In this document: piece after piece, positions 19,957 to 29,875 of the stretch
How positions within the stretch are numbered: position 1 is the stretch's first letter
Layout of the letters: each line of letters begins with the position of its first letter
NCBI GenBank assembly: GCA_046349875.1
Contig: JAXMBN010000012.1
Location: 62,001-126,000, forward strand
DNA length: 64,000 nt
DNA from: JAXMBN01 sp046349875
GTDB taxonomy: Bacteria; Planctomycetota; Planctomycetia; Pirellulales; Pirellulaceae
Direction: 5' to 3'
Position numbers and translations under genes: made by a program
Notes under the pieces: model-generated
Database searches by the model: none
The model's input: only the letters and a program-made list of their open reading frames with translations
What the model was told of the DNA's origin: nothing

Positions 19957-21363
19957 TTATCCTACCATGATTGGATGGATCAGTTTGCCGTGGATATCGG
20001 TCAGACGATAATCGCGACCGGAATAACGATAGGTTAGCCGCGTGTGATCGAGGCCCAGCAAATGGAGCAACGTGGCGTGAAAATCGTGAACGTGCACCGG
20101 ATCGCGTCCCACTTCGATTCCATGTTCGTCCGATTCGCCGTAGACCATCCCAGGTTTCACACCTGCCCCAGCGATCCACGAAGAAAAGACCCAATGATGA
20201 TGCTCTCGCCCCTTGGCATCCTTCGCCGCATTGAAGGGCGTTCTTCCAAATTCTGTGGTCCAAACAACCAAAGTGTCTTCGAGCATGCCGCGTTGTTTCA
20301 AGTCTTGGAGCAGTGCCGCGATGGGCTGATCCACATTCTTCGCCAAAGGCGCATGCGTCAACATGTCACCGTGTGCATCCCAATTGTTCGAGGATCCCAC
20401 ATCGATGAGTTCAACAAAACGCACACCTCGTTCAACCAATCGTCTTGCCACCAAGCACTGCCAAGCAAAACCTTGATGACTGCCAGGTTCGAGCCCGTAC
20501 ATAGCCAAAGTCCTTCGATCCTCTTGCGCTAGATCGAATACTTCGGGCATCGCCGACTGCATCCCGAAAGCCGTTTCGAAGGACCGAATTCTCGCCATGA
20601 GCAAGGGATCGTCGGGACGTTCCGCCAGATGCCTTTGATTCAATCGATCCAATAATTCCAACTCGGTTTTCTGTAACTCTTCCGTAGCTGTCCGCGGACG
20701 CAGATTCGCCACCGGTTCTTGACCGGGAACGACCAATGTCCCTTGATGCGCCCCCGGAAGAAAATCACTAGCCCAAACCTGTCCGCCTGCATACGGTGTG
20801 TGAGGAGCGATCACCACAAACGAAGGTAGGTTGCGATTGACAGTACCTAAACCGTAACTGACCCACGATCCAAAACTGGGCCTAGCAAACGTAAACGAAC
20901 CCGTATGAATTCCCAGCGTGGCCTCATAATGATTGGTATGGTCCGACTGCATCGAACGAATCACGCAAAGATCATCGACGCATCGCGCCATATGGGGAAA
21001 GAGCCCGCTCACTTCGGTTCCACATTGACCATGCGGGGAAAAACTCCATTGGGGTTGCTTGAGAAACATTTGGAAGTCTCCCTTGCGCCCCTGAAATTCG
21101 CGAACACTGATCGTCTTGCCATGGTCCGCAAATAACTTCGGCTTCGGATCCCACGACTCGACGTGAGAAACGCCTCCACTCATGAATAGGAAGATGACGT
21201 TCTTCGCTTTGGGCTCAAAATGAGGCATCTTCGGTGCAAGTGGATCGTCTGATTGCAAAGGGGCATCCTCAGCCAACAACTTCGCCAAGATGCCTTGCCC
21301 TAAAAGCGAGCTACCGGCCATCGACCTCAAAAAAGGGCGTCGCGCCATCGCAACTGGCTTCAT
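19957..21363 (-). CDS. DUF1501 family protein (exported, Tat-like signal)
   Basis: 468 residues. The N-terminus ARRPFLRSMAGSSLLGQGIL has a twin-arginine-like motif and hydrophobic core, as is usual for planctomycete DUF1501 proteins. The fold is alkaline-phosphatase/sulfatase-like: NVIFLFMSGGVSHVESWD near residue 55, GEFGRTP-like TEFGRTPFN, and GREHHHWVFSSW close to the end. ATG 21363 has AAAGGA 6 nt upstream and follows the PSCyt1 stop by 16 nt, so the two are co-transcribed. DUF1501 proteins nearly always follow a DUF1549/DUF1553 cytochrome protein in planctomycetes; their biochemical role is not established. Confidence 0.9.
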   Translation of the reverse strand: MKPVAMARRPFLRSMAGSSLLGQGILAKLLAEDAPLQSDDPLAPKMPHFEPKAKNVIFLFMSGGVSHVESWDPKPKLFADHGKTISVREFQGRKGDFQMFLKQPQWSFSPHGQCGTEVSGLFPHMARCVDDLCVIRSMQSDHTNHYEATLGIHTGSFTFARPSFGSWVSYGLGTVNRNLPSFVVIAPHTPYAGGQVWASDFLPGAHQGTLVVPGQEPVANLRPRTATEELQKTELELLDRLNQRHLAERPDDPLLMARIRSFETAFGMQSAMPEVFDLAQEDRRTLAMYGLEPGSHQGFAWQCLVARRLVERGVRFVELIDVGSSNNWDAHGDMLTHAPLAKNVDQPIAALLQDLKQRGMLEDTLVVWTTEFGRTPFNAAKDAKGREHHHWVFSSWIAGAGVKPGMVYGESDEHGIEVGRDPVHVHDFHATLLHLLGLDHTRLTYRYSGRDYRLTDIHGKLIHPIMVG

Positions 21364-21379
21364 TTCGGTTCCTTTTCTA

Positions 21380-24300
21380 TCAATCGACATGACAAAACTC
21401 GTTGCTCGCAAGTAGGGAGCGGAGCAATGCCAGCCATGCCGCCCTCACGGGATCGCCTTCATTGGCTCGTGTTGCCTGAAGTTGAAGTTGCTGAAGCGAG
21501 GCCAAACAAAATGCGGACTCATCGTGAGAAGGCTCGCGAGCAAACGCTTGGAGGAATGCCGTCCTCAATCGATCGGAATCGGAAGGGGATTGGTTCTTAA
21601 GCCGATCGAACCACGCCGCAGCACTTTCATGCAACAGTGGATGATTCATGAAGAACAAGGCTTGCGTGGGCACCGTCGTGGTCAATCGTGTCGGCGTCGT
21701 CGCATTGGGATCTGCCCCATCAAAAAGAGCCAAAAACGGATGCCGTTTCAATCGCGACACCATCAAATAGACACTGCGTTGTCGATGATCGTACTGTGCC
21801 GAAAACGGTCCATGTTGAGTAAAGCCCCAATCGATGGGCGATGGAAAAGGATGGTCATGAGAGCTTGATGATTCGAGGCGTCCCGTGACCAAGAGAATGG
21901 CGTCGCGTATCTCTTCTGCCGTGAGTCGCCGCCGAGTAAACCCAACATAATGATCACGTTCCTCTATCGTCTGCGGTAGCCGTGACGCCTGCTGACGATA
22001 GGTTGCACTCAAGAGTATCTTGCGATGCAGATGATGCAACGACCATCCGTTTCGAATCAAATCGTCAGCGAGTGTATCAAGCAACTGAGGATGAGTAGGA
22101 GGCTCTCCACGCAATCCAAAATCGTTCGGGGTCTTCACCAGTCCTCGGCCGAAATGATGCTGCCAGACTCGATTGACAATCACGCGGGCTGTTAGCGGAT
22201 GGTCAGGGCGTACGAGCCATTTAGCAAGCTCCAATCGCCCACTTCCCGTCGCTGTCTCAGGTAGCTTTTCGCCTCCTAACGAAGCGATCATCCCTCGCCG
22301 AACACGCTCGCCTAGCTGATCCGGTTCACCCCGTTTTTGCAACCAAGCATCGTGCGGCGTACCTTCCGCCATCGCATAGGCCATGGCAAACGGTCCATGC
22401 TCGGTCTTCTGCCTCCACAATCGCTGGTGCTTCTCCACCTGCTGCGACTGAGCCTCCCATTGTTTGCGCCAATGAGTCACCTGGATGCGCTGCGTTTGTT
22501 CGTCTTCGGAAAGGGTTCGAAGATATTTTAGGTCGGGTAATGGTTCGTCTCGAAGGCTAAAGTTGTCGACGAGAATCGATGGCCGAACACCACCGATATG
22601 TCCGTACGAATCAATGAACGTGTAGTCGATGGTTCCGTCCCATCCTTCAGCAAATTTTCCATCGAAGGCCATTTGATTCGATCCATCGACAAGCTCGCCA
22701 TGATACGTTCGAGTCGCAACATCGAGCTCCAATCGCACTTGATACCACTTGCCAACCTCCACTTCGGCAACCTTGGGGCGATCGTTTCCCGATCGCGTCC
22801 AAAATTGAGTACCGTTGCGATAGAGTTCGATGGCGGCCGAATTCCCAGGACCATGTCCGAGATAGTAGCGCCACGATCCTTCCCCGCCTCTTGAAACATC
22901 ATCGCAATTCCAATCGAATGCAACATAGAGCTTTTTGAGATTCGCGGCTTGCATAGGAGCCAGTTTGCAACCAAATCCGTCATACTCTCCTCGATTGGGC
23001 ATGAAGACGCCAAGCTTGCCTTCGCCATGGAGGTTGCGAAATGGACTCTGGGCCGAAGCTTGAACACGTACAACGCTATTGGGACCGGCGTTCCATGGTA
23101 CTTGAGGAGGCTGCCCATCGAGCTGTGTTTCGAACGCCCCATCCATGCCAGCCGTTCGTTCGATCCTCTCAAGCAACGAATCCCCTTTCGTTGGACTCTC
23201 TTCGCTTCCGTGCAATTTCGCTAAACCTTCGCCCCAATCGCAGGATAGGTTATCCAATTCCAGTTTAGGACGATCCCCTTCCTTGTTGTTGGTAACCTCC
23301 ACATGATTCAAGCTCGCAAGCATGTTGCCTGGCAAGAGAACCTCATGCGTTGTGAGTACTTCCGTTGGTGATCGGAGTTCGATGCGAAGCGAATTCTTGG
23401 ACGAAATCGATTCGATCGTCACGTGATACCATTCTTGAGGTTTCCATGGCCCCAAGTCGATCGTATTTCCGTTCGCTTCGATCCACATTCGATTGGCATC
23501 CACGATCCATCGCAAGAACGCTTCATGCTTTCGATCAGACCAAACCATCGCATGTTGCCCTGCAACTTCCGATGGCGAAGTGGACAATCGAAAATCCCAT
23601 CCCAAATGGACGTCACGTTTTCGCTCTTGCTCATTCGCATGTATGGCTTGAAAGATGCGATAGGGGTTGGAACCTTCGATTGCGATCCCAACTTTCCCGC
23701 GTGGATAACGGGTGACGAAGGGGCTTTGGCTCGCGTTGGCCACTGCAATGTTTCCTTCGTAGTGCCAAGGGGAAACAAGAACGCCGCGGCTTCCACCCGA
23801 TGCAGGTGCTTGGATTTCAAAGTCTCCATCGATTTCGTGCAACGATCGGATGGAAGCGGCTGGAAGCGAGCGTTGATTCTGCATCAACTCATCGCGCAAA
23901 CCAGCAAGCTGCTGCTCATATTGCATCCACTCGCCTCGAGCAATATGGCGAGGCTGAAGCGGGACGAGCGATCGAATCTTCTGTTTTTGTTCCGATCCCG
24001 CAAAGGGATACGAGGTGCTATCGAGAATCCCATAAAGTCCATAGTAGTCATCCATCGATATCGGATCGAACTTATGATCGTGACATCGAGCACACCCCAA
24101 GCTCAGGCCGATCATGCTCTGCCCAAGCGTATCGATCGAATCTTGGATCGTCAGATGAAGGTAATTTTCAGAGTCGAACCCGAAACGTCGCGATATGGCC
24201 AAGAACCCCGTTGCCACCACGCTTTCGGCATAGCGGCTCTCCGGTTCCATTTCACCCAAAATGTCTCCTGCAACTTGCTCCATGAGGAATCGATCCCATG

Positions 24301-25177
24301 GCTTATCGTTCTGAAAGGCATCGATCACATAATCGCGGTATCGCCAAGCTAGCGGAGCAGGATAGTCAGCGGTTTCGCCAGCCGTATCTGCATATCGGAC
24401 GACATCCAACCAATGCCTTCCCCATTTTTCACCGTAGGCACGGGAATGAAGAAGCCGATCGACTCGATCTGCATAGGCCTGTGGCCTTGAATCGGTTAAA
24501 AACGATTCGATCTCTTCCGGCGAAGGCGGAAGCCCCGTCAAATCGTAATGAATTCGGCGAAGCAAGATGCGTTTTTCAGCCTCGGGTGTTCGCTGCTGGC
24601 CGAGTTCTCTTTGGGAAGCAACGATCCAAGCGTCGATGTCGTTCACGATCGAATCGTTTGGCAGCTGCGTAGGAGCAGGCAAAACTTGCAAAGGTTGCCA
24701 TGCCCAGCTACGGCGGCCAGATAGCGCGACGGCATGCTCTGGCCAATAGGCCCCCAAACCAATCCACGTTTCGAGATCCTTGACCTCTTGTGGAGACAAT
24801 GCTTTGTCCGCTTCCGGAGGCATCGGGGATTCGTCCCCATCCCGCCGTACGGCACTCATCAAACGACTTTCCAGTGGCTTTCCGGGAACAAGAATCGCTC
24901 CACCTTCACCACCGCGAAGGATCGATTCACGGTCGACCAAACGCAAACCACCAGCGGACTTTCCATCGCCATGACAGCGAGAACATTTTTCGATGAGCAA
25001 CGGTCGGATTCTATTTTCAAAGAACGCCTCGCGTTCTTCGCCTTGCCCAAAACTCGGCGAGCCCACGCACAAAGCAATGCCACAAGCAATCCCTATCCAA
25101 AGACTCTCGAAGTATCCTCGATCGCAATGCCTTCGCATGGCGTTTCGATTCGATAAAGCATTCATAGGCAGAGTCAT
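21380..25177 (-). CDS. PSCyt1/DUF1549/DUF1553 (PSD1) cytochrome-like protein
   Basis: 1265 residues. Hydrophobic signal segment at about 26-45. Planctomycete cytochrome c domain with the haem motif CSRCH (C65, C68, H69); DUF1549 with a second CxxCH-like motif (CARCHDHKFDP); a long insert (about 440-890) that appears to contain two concanavalin/LamG-like sandwiches (SPFVTRYPRGKVG and KWYQVRLELD regions); and C-terminal DUF1553 with RVIVNRVWQHHFGRGLV. These exported proteins are thought to bind haem and take part in extracellular polymer breakdown; no reaction is proven. It is longer than the common ~900-1000-residue form because of the insert. Start uncertain: ATGs at 25177, 25165 and 25138 are in frame, none with a good ribosome site. 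Confidence 0.88.
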   Translation of the reverse strand: MTLPMNALSNRNAMRRHCDRGYFESLWIGIACGIALCVGSPSFGQGEEREAFFENRIRPLLIEKCSRCHGDGKSAGGLRLVDRESILRGGEGGAILVPGKPLESRLMSAVRRDGDESPMPPEADKALSPQEVKDLETWIGLGAYWPEHAVALSGRRSWAWQPLQVLPAPTQLPNDSIVNDIDAWIVASQRELGQQRTPEAEKRILLRRIHYDLTGLPPSPEEIESFLTDSRPQAYADRVDRLLHSRAYGEKWGRHWLDVVRYADTAGETADYPAPLAWRYRDYVIDAFQNDKPWDRFLMEQVAGDILGEMEPESRYAESVVATGFLAISRRFGFDSENYLHLTIQDSIDTLGQSMIGLSLGCARCHDHKFDPISMDDYYGLYGILDSTSYPFAGSEQKQKIRSLVPLQPRHIARGEWMQYEQQLAGLRDELMQNQRSLPAASIRSLHEIDGDFEIQAPASGGSRGVLVSPWHYEGNIAVANASQSPFVTRYPRGKVGIAIEGSNPYRIFQAIHANEQERKRDVHLGWDFRLSTSPSEVAGQHAMVWSDRKHEAFLRWIVDANRMWIEANGNTIDLGPWKPQEWYHVTIESISSKNSLRIELRSPTEVLTTHEVLLPGNMLASLNHVEVTNNKEGDRPKLELDNLSCDWGEGLAKLHGSEESPTKGDSLLERIERTAGMDGAFETQLDGQPPQVPWNAGPNSVVRVQASAQSPFRNLHGEGKLGVFMPNRGEYDGFGCKLAPMQAANLKKLYVAFDWNCDDVSRGGEGSWRYYLGHGPGNSAAIELYRNGTQFWTRSGNDRPKVAEVEVGKWYQVRLELDVATRTYHGELVDGSNQMAFDGKFAEGWDGTIDYTFIDSYGHIGGVRPSILVDNFSLRDEPLPDLKYLRTLSEDEQTQRIQVTHWRKQWEAQSQQVEKHQRLWRQKTEHGPFAMAYAMAEGTPHDAWLQKRGEPDQLGERVRRGMIASLGGEKLPETATGSGRLELAKWLVRPDHPLTARVIVNRVWQHHFGRGLVKTPNDFGLRGEPPTHPQLLDTLADDLIRNGWSLHHLHRKILLSATYRQQASRLPQTIEERDHYVGFTRRRLTAEEIRDAILLVTGRLESSSSHDHPFPSPIDWGFTQHGPFSAQYDHRQRSVYLMVSRLKRHPFLALFDGADPNATTPTRLTTTVPTQALFFMNHPLLHESAAAWFDRLKNQSPSDSDRLRTAFLQAFAREPSHDESAFCLASLQQLQLQATRANEGDPVRAAWLALLRSLLASNEFCHVD

Positions 25178-25341
25178 TGGGAAGGAGTAGGGCAGGGGAT
25201 TTCGCAGGCGAGTCTTTTATTCTATCGCAGATTCCCTCCAACCACACAACGTTTTCGCCTGAATCCAACATCCCTCAACGATTTCTACCAGCCTTTGGGG
25301 AGTCTCAGGGACGCCAACGAGCTATTTATAGAAAGAGGTGC

Positions 25342-26487
25342 CTATGGCGCCCAACATTGGCTAATGACTTGCGCATAGATTCGATGCCCAAAGTCGTTGG
25401 GATGATTGACTCCGTTTCCAGTCAAATCATGATCCGCTTTGAGATCCAGCATCCGCGTCCACACTCGCGTTACATCGGCAACTGCAACTCCCGTATCCGC
25501 TAATTCGATCAACGCTTGTTGATACTCGGGAAATCGCTCGTGCTTGAGTCGCGTCCAATCGCGATTGCCCAACATCGGTGCTACCAAAATGATTTCACAT
25601 TCAGGCAATGCCTCCCGAACCGTTCGCATCATCTGGCGCGTCTTCTCCTGATAATCGTCTTTCGATCGTCCGGCGGAATCATTCATTCCAAAGGCGATGA
25701 CAACCAAATGGGGACGCAACTTGATGACCTCCTCCATTTGACTCAAACCCCACGCCGTATCTTTGCCACTTATCGATAGATTGGTCAACTGAATTTGTCC
25801 CTTGAATGACTGTTCCAGTTGCATCTTGAGGAGTCCTGGATATGCAGGCTGAAAGGGTGGTTTGGAAAACATGCCTGAAGCGTTGTATCCAGCCGAGATA
25901 CTATCTCCGAGAACAACCAAATGGATGCCTTCATCGTTCATCAACCGCTTGCGAGTCTTGGGCAGGCTACCACGCTTTCGTGGAAACCACTCTTGGGTTG
26001 CAGGCAATCGATGACGATAGGTAATGCAAATTTGCATGGCGGCATATTCAAGCTCGCCTCCAAAGAGGATCTCGCCATTGCCATCACGATGCGTTAGGGC
26101 ATGCCGCTGCGAGTTGGCGGGGCGCCGCAGATCACTCGGCAAATAAGTGGGAAGAACCGATCCTTTGGGGACCACCAGTTCGCGAGCCCCCTGCTTCCAT
26201 CGAATACTGTTCAACTCAAAACGTCGGCTTCCATCCGAGGAATGAATCGCCAAAATCTCTTCGACTGGAAACAGCAATTGCCCTTTCGCATCACCATTCT
26301 CGTCCTGGAGAAACAGAACCGTCTCTCCTTCGCATATTTCATTCTCCCATATCGGTTGGAACGAATGCTTGCTGGCTTTCCATGCCTGGTCAACCGCAGA
26401 CGGATCGCGGTCCTGAGCTTCCGCTTGCATAATGGCGAGTAAAACGACCGTCACCACAAGCAGATTCGTCTTCAAGATTCTCAACAT
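25342..26487 (-). CDS. Exported SGNH/GDSL-type hydrolase
   Basis: 381 residues. Signal peptide MLRILKTNLLVVTVVLLAIMQ ending AEAQ. An N-terminal beta-rich region (~40-180), like the carbohydrate-binding front domain of acetyl-xylan-esterase-like SGNH proteins, precedes the hydrolase. Block I is VVLGDSISAG with nucleophile S196, block II has a Gly in SISGKD, block III is GMNDSAG with N269, and block V is HPNDFGH with D365 and H368. All four catalytic positions are present, so an active esterase or lipase, perhaps a sugar deacetylase, is likely. ATG 26487 is chosen for the signal peptide. It lies 84 bp behind a TolC-like gene on the same strand. Confidence 0.88.
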   Translation of the reverse strand: MLRILKTNLLVVTVVLLAIMQAEAQDRDPSAVDQAWKASKHSFQPIWENEICEGETVLFLQDENGDAKGQLLFPVEEILAIHSSDGSRRFELNSIRWKQGARELVVPKGSVLPTYLPSDLRRPANSQRHALTHRDGNGEILFGGELEYAAMQICITYRHRLPATQEWFPRKRGSLPKTRKRLMNDEGIHLVVLGDSISAGYNASGMFSKPPFQPAYPGLLKMQLEQSFKGQIQLTNLSISGKDTAWGLSQMEEVIKLRPHLVVIAFGMNDSAGRSKDDYQEKTRQMMRTVREALPECEIILVAPMLGNRDWTRLKHERFPEYQQALIELADTGVAVADVTRVWTRMLDLKADHDLTGNGVNHPNDFGHRIYAQVISQCWAP

Positions 26488-26571
26488 CTCTCCAATCTTT
26501 CCAAGAGTACCTTCCTGAAAGAGTACAGCATTGCTCTGCTGCATCTAGTCTTTCTTGAACGGTAACCTGCA

Positions 26572-29538
26572 TCATGGTTGATTGGAATGGATCAAAGCAT
26601 CGCCCGGTCCAATTTTTTCCATTTGGCGAATCGTTGGCGAGTACCACACCTTGGGCGGCAAATAGTCATAAGGTCTTGGGTTGGTGTTGGGGAAGTCCGT
26701 ATTGGTTTGCGGACCATAATCTTCGTGGACACCCGACCAATACAAACATCCGTCGACATCGAAAGCCTCGAGATCGAAAAACAACTCCAAGCGATCCGTT
26801 ATGTAATTCACATGCAAACGAGCAATCGAACTCAGTGCGTTCGTATAGGCCTGTTGAGCTTCCAGAAAATCACGAGCGGCAACATTCTGCACCGCAAGCT
26901 GCAATCGCAAACTGGTGCTAATCACGCGTTCATACGCCAGCGCCGCACTGGCAACCGCAATGGTGTATTGATTGCGATCCAGAGCCAACTGCCGCAGATC
27001 CTCCCGCACATCCAACTTGATCGTATCCTCTGCAGCCATGAGATTGCGAAGCCCAACATTGTAGCTGATCAATGCCAATCGGAAGTTATTGCGTTGTAAC
27101 CGTCGATTCAATGGAGTATCCAATGCCATGCTCAAACGCGTATCGCTATCATCAAAACTAAAATCAAACGGATCATTGCCTGTGCTTCGTGTGCGTATCG
27201 ATTGAGTCGCACGTAGGTCGACAATCGAACGAAGATCGTCACCAGCCAGCTTGATCTGCCGCCAAGCATCCGCCAGATCTCCTCGTTGATTCATCAAATC
27301 AAGTCTCTGGACCAAACCAGTGAGGAGTGCCTCGTTGTGATCGAGTTCGATCTCCTCCCACCCATCAGGACCTTTTTCAAGCAGGATATCGCTCAATTCG
27401 ATCGTATCATCCACCACTTCTTGCACGCGAGCGCCTACCTGCCTCAGGTCTTCTGGCAAAATGCCTCGACAAGCATCGCGAGCTAACTCTTCGAGCTCTT
27501 TGACCAACTCCAATGCTTCATCTCGCCGCTGAGGAATCCGATTGAACTCCTCCATAATCTCGATGGCCCGGTCCGATCCCAGATTGGTTGAGATCCTTTC
27601 CAGGAAGTCAGAAAGATCATCCAGTTTCTGATTGGCAACGCGACGGCGACCCTCCAATGATTGTTTGAGCGTTCCCTGGTTTCGGACATGATTGCTCTCG
27701 ATGGCAAGATCGACAACCTGAAGCTGAGCGGATCCAAATTCCAATGCACGGATGATGACGCGAAGAGGAGGAGCCGGCGTCTCCGAGCGTAGTTGGGTAT
27801 TCAAATCCGAACGAAGAATTTCCACCTGCATGGTCACGCTCAAGATCGCCAGCAACTGTTGCAAGTCTTCGAGTTCTTCTTCCGCTTCCACTAGGGCTTG
27901 ATGTGACAAACGATTCATCGCGGAACCATCCGTCCCATTGCTTGGACTCGAAGCTTCCATCCGTTGCTGAATGCGAAGAATCTTGGACATGCGATCCGCC
28001 AAAACCTCCGCAACATTCGACAGTGTCGTTGCATCGACGGAACTTGCATTACGTGCATTAACGAGCTCAGTACGTGCTCGATTGATCATCTGCCGCGCAA
28101 CACTCAGCTCGTCTTTGAGTGAAATCGACTCGAGTTCCGCGAGATCCAAATGGATCACCATTTCGGTCGGCAACCCCAAGCGGAACTTGAGTTGATCCAA
28201 GGCTGCTTCTAAAGTGAAGCAATTGTTGACGAGATTGCTTCGCGTGCGCAATACGTTCTGCTCAAACTGATCGACCTGAATGCGAGGGATCTTTTCAGCT
28301 GTTCGATACTCCGCTTGGCTCTGTATGAAGCCTCGCGTGTTGGTGAAATAGTCTTGGGCATTGATTTCAATTCCACGATAATTCAGAAGCAAACTGTAAT
28401 AAGCGCCCGAAACATCTCGGAACAGTTGCTTGCGAAATCGAATATAGTCTCGCATTGCGTAGAGCACATCACGCTCGGTTTGGGTGAGGTTTTCAAAGCG
28501 AACATCGCGTTGAAATAGTGTTTGCTGGAAGTCGAATATCATTTCGGATCCAACATCGGCCGCAAATCCGCTCGGTCCATTGAAGGTCAATACGACGCTA
28601 TTGGCAAAGCGCGTCAAAAACTGCCCACCCGAGGCAAGGGTCTTTTGAACAGCGGTACCGCTTGGGACTCCCAGCGTATTTTCGGTCACACCGTTGTCGC
28701 GTGAATGACGAAAGTTGGCGGCCGTACCATTGCCAACGGGCGTCGGATTGAGTTCGTACTGATAACGCTGCCGAGTCAAAGCCAATGCTGTGCGATAGAG
28801 CAGTTCTTTGCGAGCTTGGTACTCGCGACTATTGATCGACGCTAGCTCCATCAAGTTAGCCAACGTCAATCGTCGCCTATCCTCTTTTTCCATCCGCGGA
28901 GTCTCTTTGAAGGTCTGGCCAAACTCCGAACGCAATGTTTCAAACTCGAGCATTCGATCGATGCAGGTCTTGGGTAGTACTTCCCATGACTGTCGCGGAA
29001 TAGCAACTTTGTTCACCGACGTTCCGTTGGAACGAGCAGGGGTAGGCTGTTTGGTATCTCGCACATTCTGTGCTTCACTTGTACCATCCGGTTTTTGTTC
29101 TGCGACAACCAATACAGGGTCGTTTTTATAGCTTGCCGAAACGACGGATGGATCCACAGCTGGGGCGACGGACGAAGGTACTGGCGTTTGTGCGATCGAT
29201 TCTGGTTCCGACATCGCCTTCCATGTATTCTCACTCCAAACCATTGCATCCGATGTTTTGCATGAGTCGCTCGCAAGATAGGGAAGTTCGTACCCATAGA
29301 GTATGGGACGCGGCGTGGGGAGCGACGGGCAATCGGGATTCGTAGGGTCGTAGAACCGCGATCGTATGTCTGGCCGTACATGAAACTGTGCCGGCATCGG
29401 CGCGTTTAAACAACTCGCTTTCTCTTGCAGAATCGAATAGGAATCGCGATCGGCAGCCGTTCGATAGCGAGTGCGCGTGCACCCGCATGACGACACGATG
29501 GCCACAACAACTAGTACGACGATGGAAGAACGATGCAT
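26572..29538 (-). CDS. Very long TolC-like outer-membrane efflux lipoprotein
   Basis: 988 residues, about twice the usual TolC length. The N-terminus MHRSSIVVLVVVAIVSSCGC is a lipoprotein signal (acylated Cys near residue 18 or 20). A shared motif follows (CTRTRYRTAADRDSY, then DIRSRFYDPTNPDCPSLP), also found in the paralogue at 34325-37144. A Pro/Ser/Thr-rich linker leads to an outer-membrane factor domain with long helices; a large extra coiled-coil insert lies at about 560-790, and the second repeat begins near LNRRLQRNNFRLALISY. ATG 29538 is preferred because the lipobox lies 20 residues on; an in-frame ATG at 29619 is less likely. Together with the adaptor and permease upstream it probably forms an export channel. 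Confidence 0.85.
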   Translation of the reverse strand: MHRSSIVVLVVVAIVSSCGCTRTRYRTAADRDSYSILQEKASCLNAPMPAQFHVRPDIRSRFYDPTNPDCPSLPTPRPILYGYELPYLASDSCKTSDAMVWSENTWKAMSEPESIAQTPVPSSVAPAVDPSVVSASYKNDPVLVVAEQKPDGTSEAQNVRDTKQPTPARSNGTSVNKVAIPRQSWEVLPKTCIDRMLEFETLRSEFGQTFKETPRMEKEDRRRLTLANLMELASINSREYQARKELLYRTALALTRQRYQYELNPTPVGNGTAANFRHSRDNGVTENTLGVPSGTAVQKTLASGGQFLTRFANSVVLTFNGPSGFAADVGSEMIFDFQQTLFQRDVRFENLTQTERDVLYAMRDYIRFRKQLFRDVSGAYYSLLLNYRGIEINAQDYFTNTRGFIQSQAEYRTAEKIPRIQVDQFEQNVLRTRSNLVNNCFTLEAALDQLKFRLGLPTEMVIHLDLAELESISLKDELSVARQMINRARTELVNARNASSVDATTLSNVAEVLADRMSKILRIQQRMEASSPSNGTDGSAMNRLSHQALVEAEEELEDLQQLLAILSVTMQVEILRSDLNTQLRSETPAPPLRVIIRALEFGSAQLQVVDLAIESNHVRNQGTLKQSLEGRRRVANQKLDDLSDFLERISTNLGSDRAIEIMEEFNRIPQRRDEALELVKELEELARDACRGILPEDLRQVGARVQEVVDDTIELSDILLEKGPDGWEEIELDHNEALLTGLVQRLDLMNQRGDLADAWRQIKLAGDDLRSIVDLRATQSIRTRSTGNDPFDFSFDDSDTRLSMALDTPLNRRLQRNNFRLALISYNVGLRNLMAAEDTIKLDVREDLRQLALDRNQYTIAVASAALAYERVISTSLRLQLAVQNVAARDFLEAQQAYTNALSSIARLHVNYITDRLELFFDLEAFDVDGCLYWSGVHEDYGPQTNTDFPNTNPRPYDYLPPKVWYSPTIRQMEKIGPGDALIHSNQP

Positions 29539-29875
29539 GCTTAGGTGGGGTTCCGAAGATAACCATCTGCGGAAAAGAGAATGCACACTCAAAACTAGGT
29601 GGTAATTGTTCCTGCTCACGTTTCATACTCACTTTGGGCAAGAACAATTTCCGAATCCGAACAAGACGCTCGGACTCAATCTCTCCATCGGCAAAAACCT
29701 TGATGGATCTAAGGACTCTGCCGATTTTTCCGATAGATAGGGAGATCTCGTTCGCGTTAGGAAAGATAGGCCGACTGGGAAGATAAGGGGTGCTTCTACG
29801 CTAGGTCGACCGAACCATTTGCATCCCTATGCAATGCATGCAAAGAATGGTTTGCCAAAAGGGGCAAATGTGGCC
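29539..29875. other. Intergenic region between permease and TolC-like gene
   Basis: 337 bp with no credible gene. Close to the permease stop there is a 6-bp inverted repeat, TTTGCC (29851-29856) and GGCAAA (29863-29868), without a T-run, a weak terminator candidate. The distance suggests that the TolC-like gene has its own promoter on the minus strand, but none was recognised. Confidence 0.4.

Noticed and set aside
19758..19970. Plus-strand frame encoding repeated HRIGR units
   Set aside because: It is the antisense reading of the 15-bp repeat and the start of the ABC ATPase gene, with no ribosome site or homology.
25017..25271. Minus-strand frame of 84 codons at the start of the PSCyt1 gene
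   Set aside because: Overlaps the signal-peptide region of a conserved gene in another frame and lacks its own features.
29851..29868. Terminator after the MacB-type permease
   Set aside because: Only 6 bp of stem and no T-run on the minus strand; kept as a note in the gap entry.
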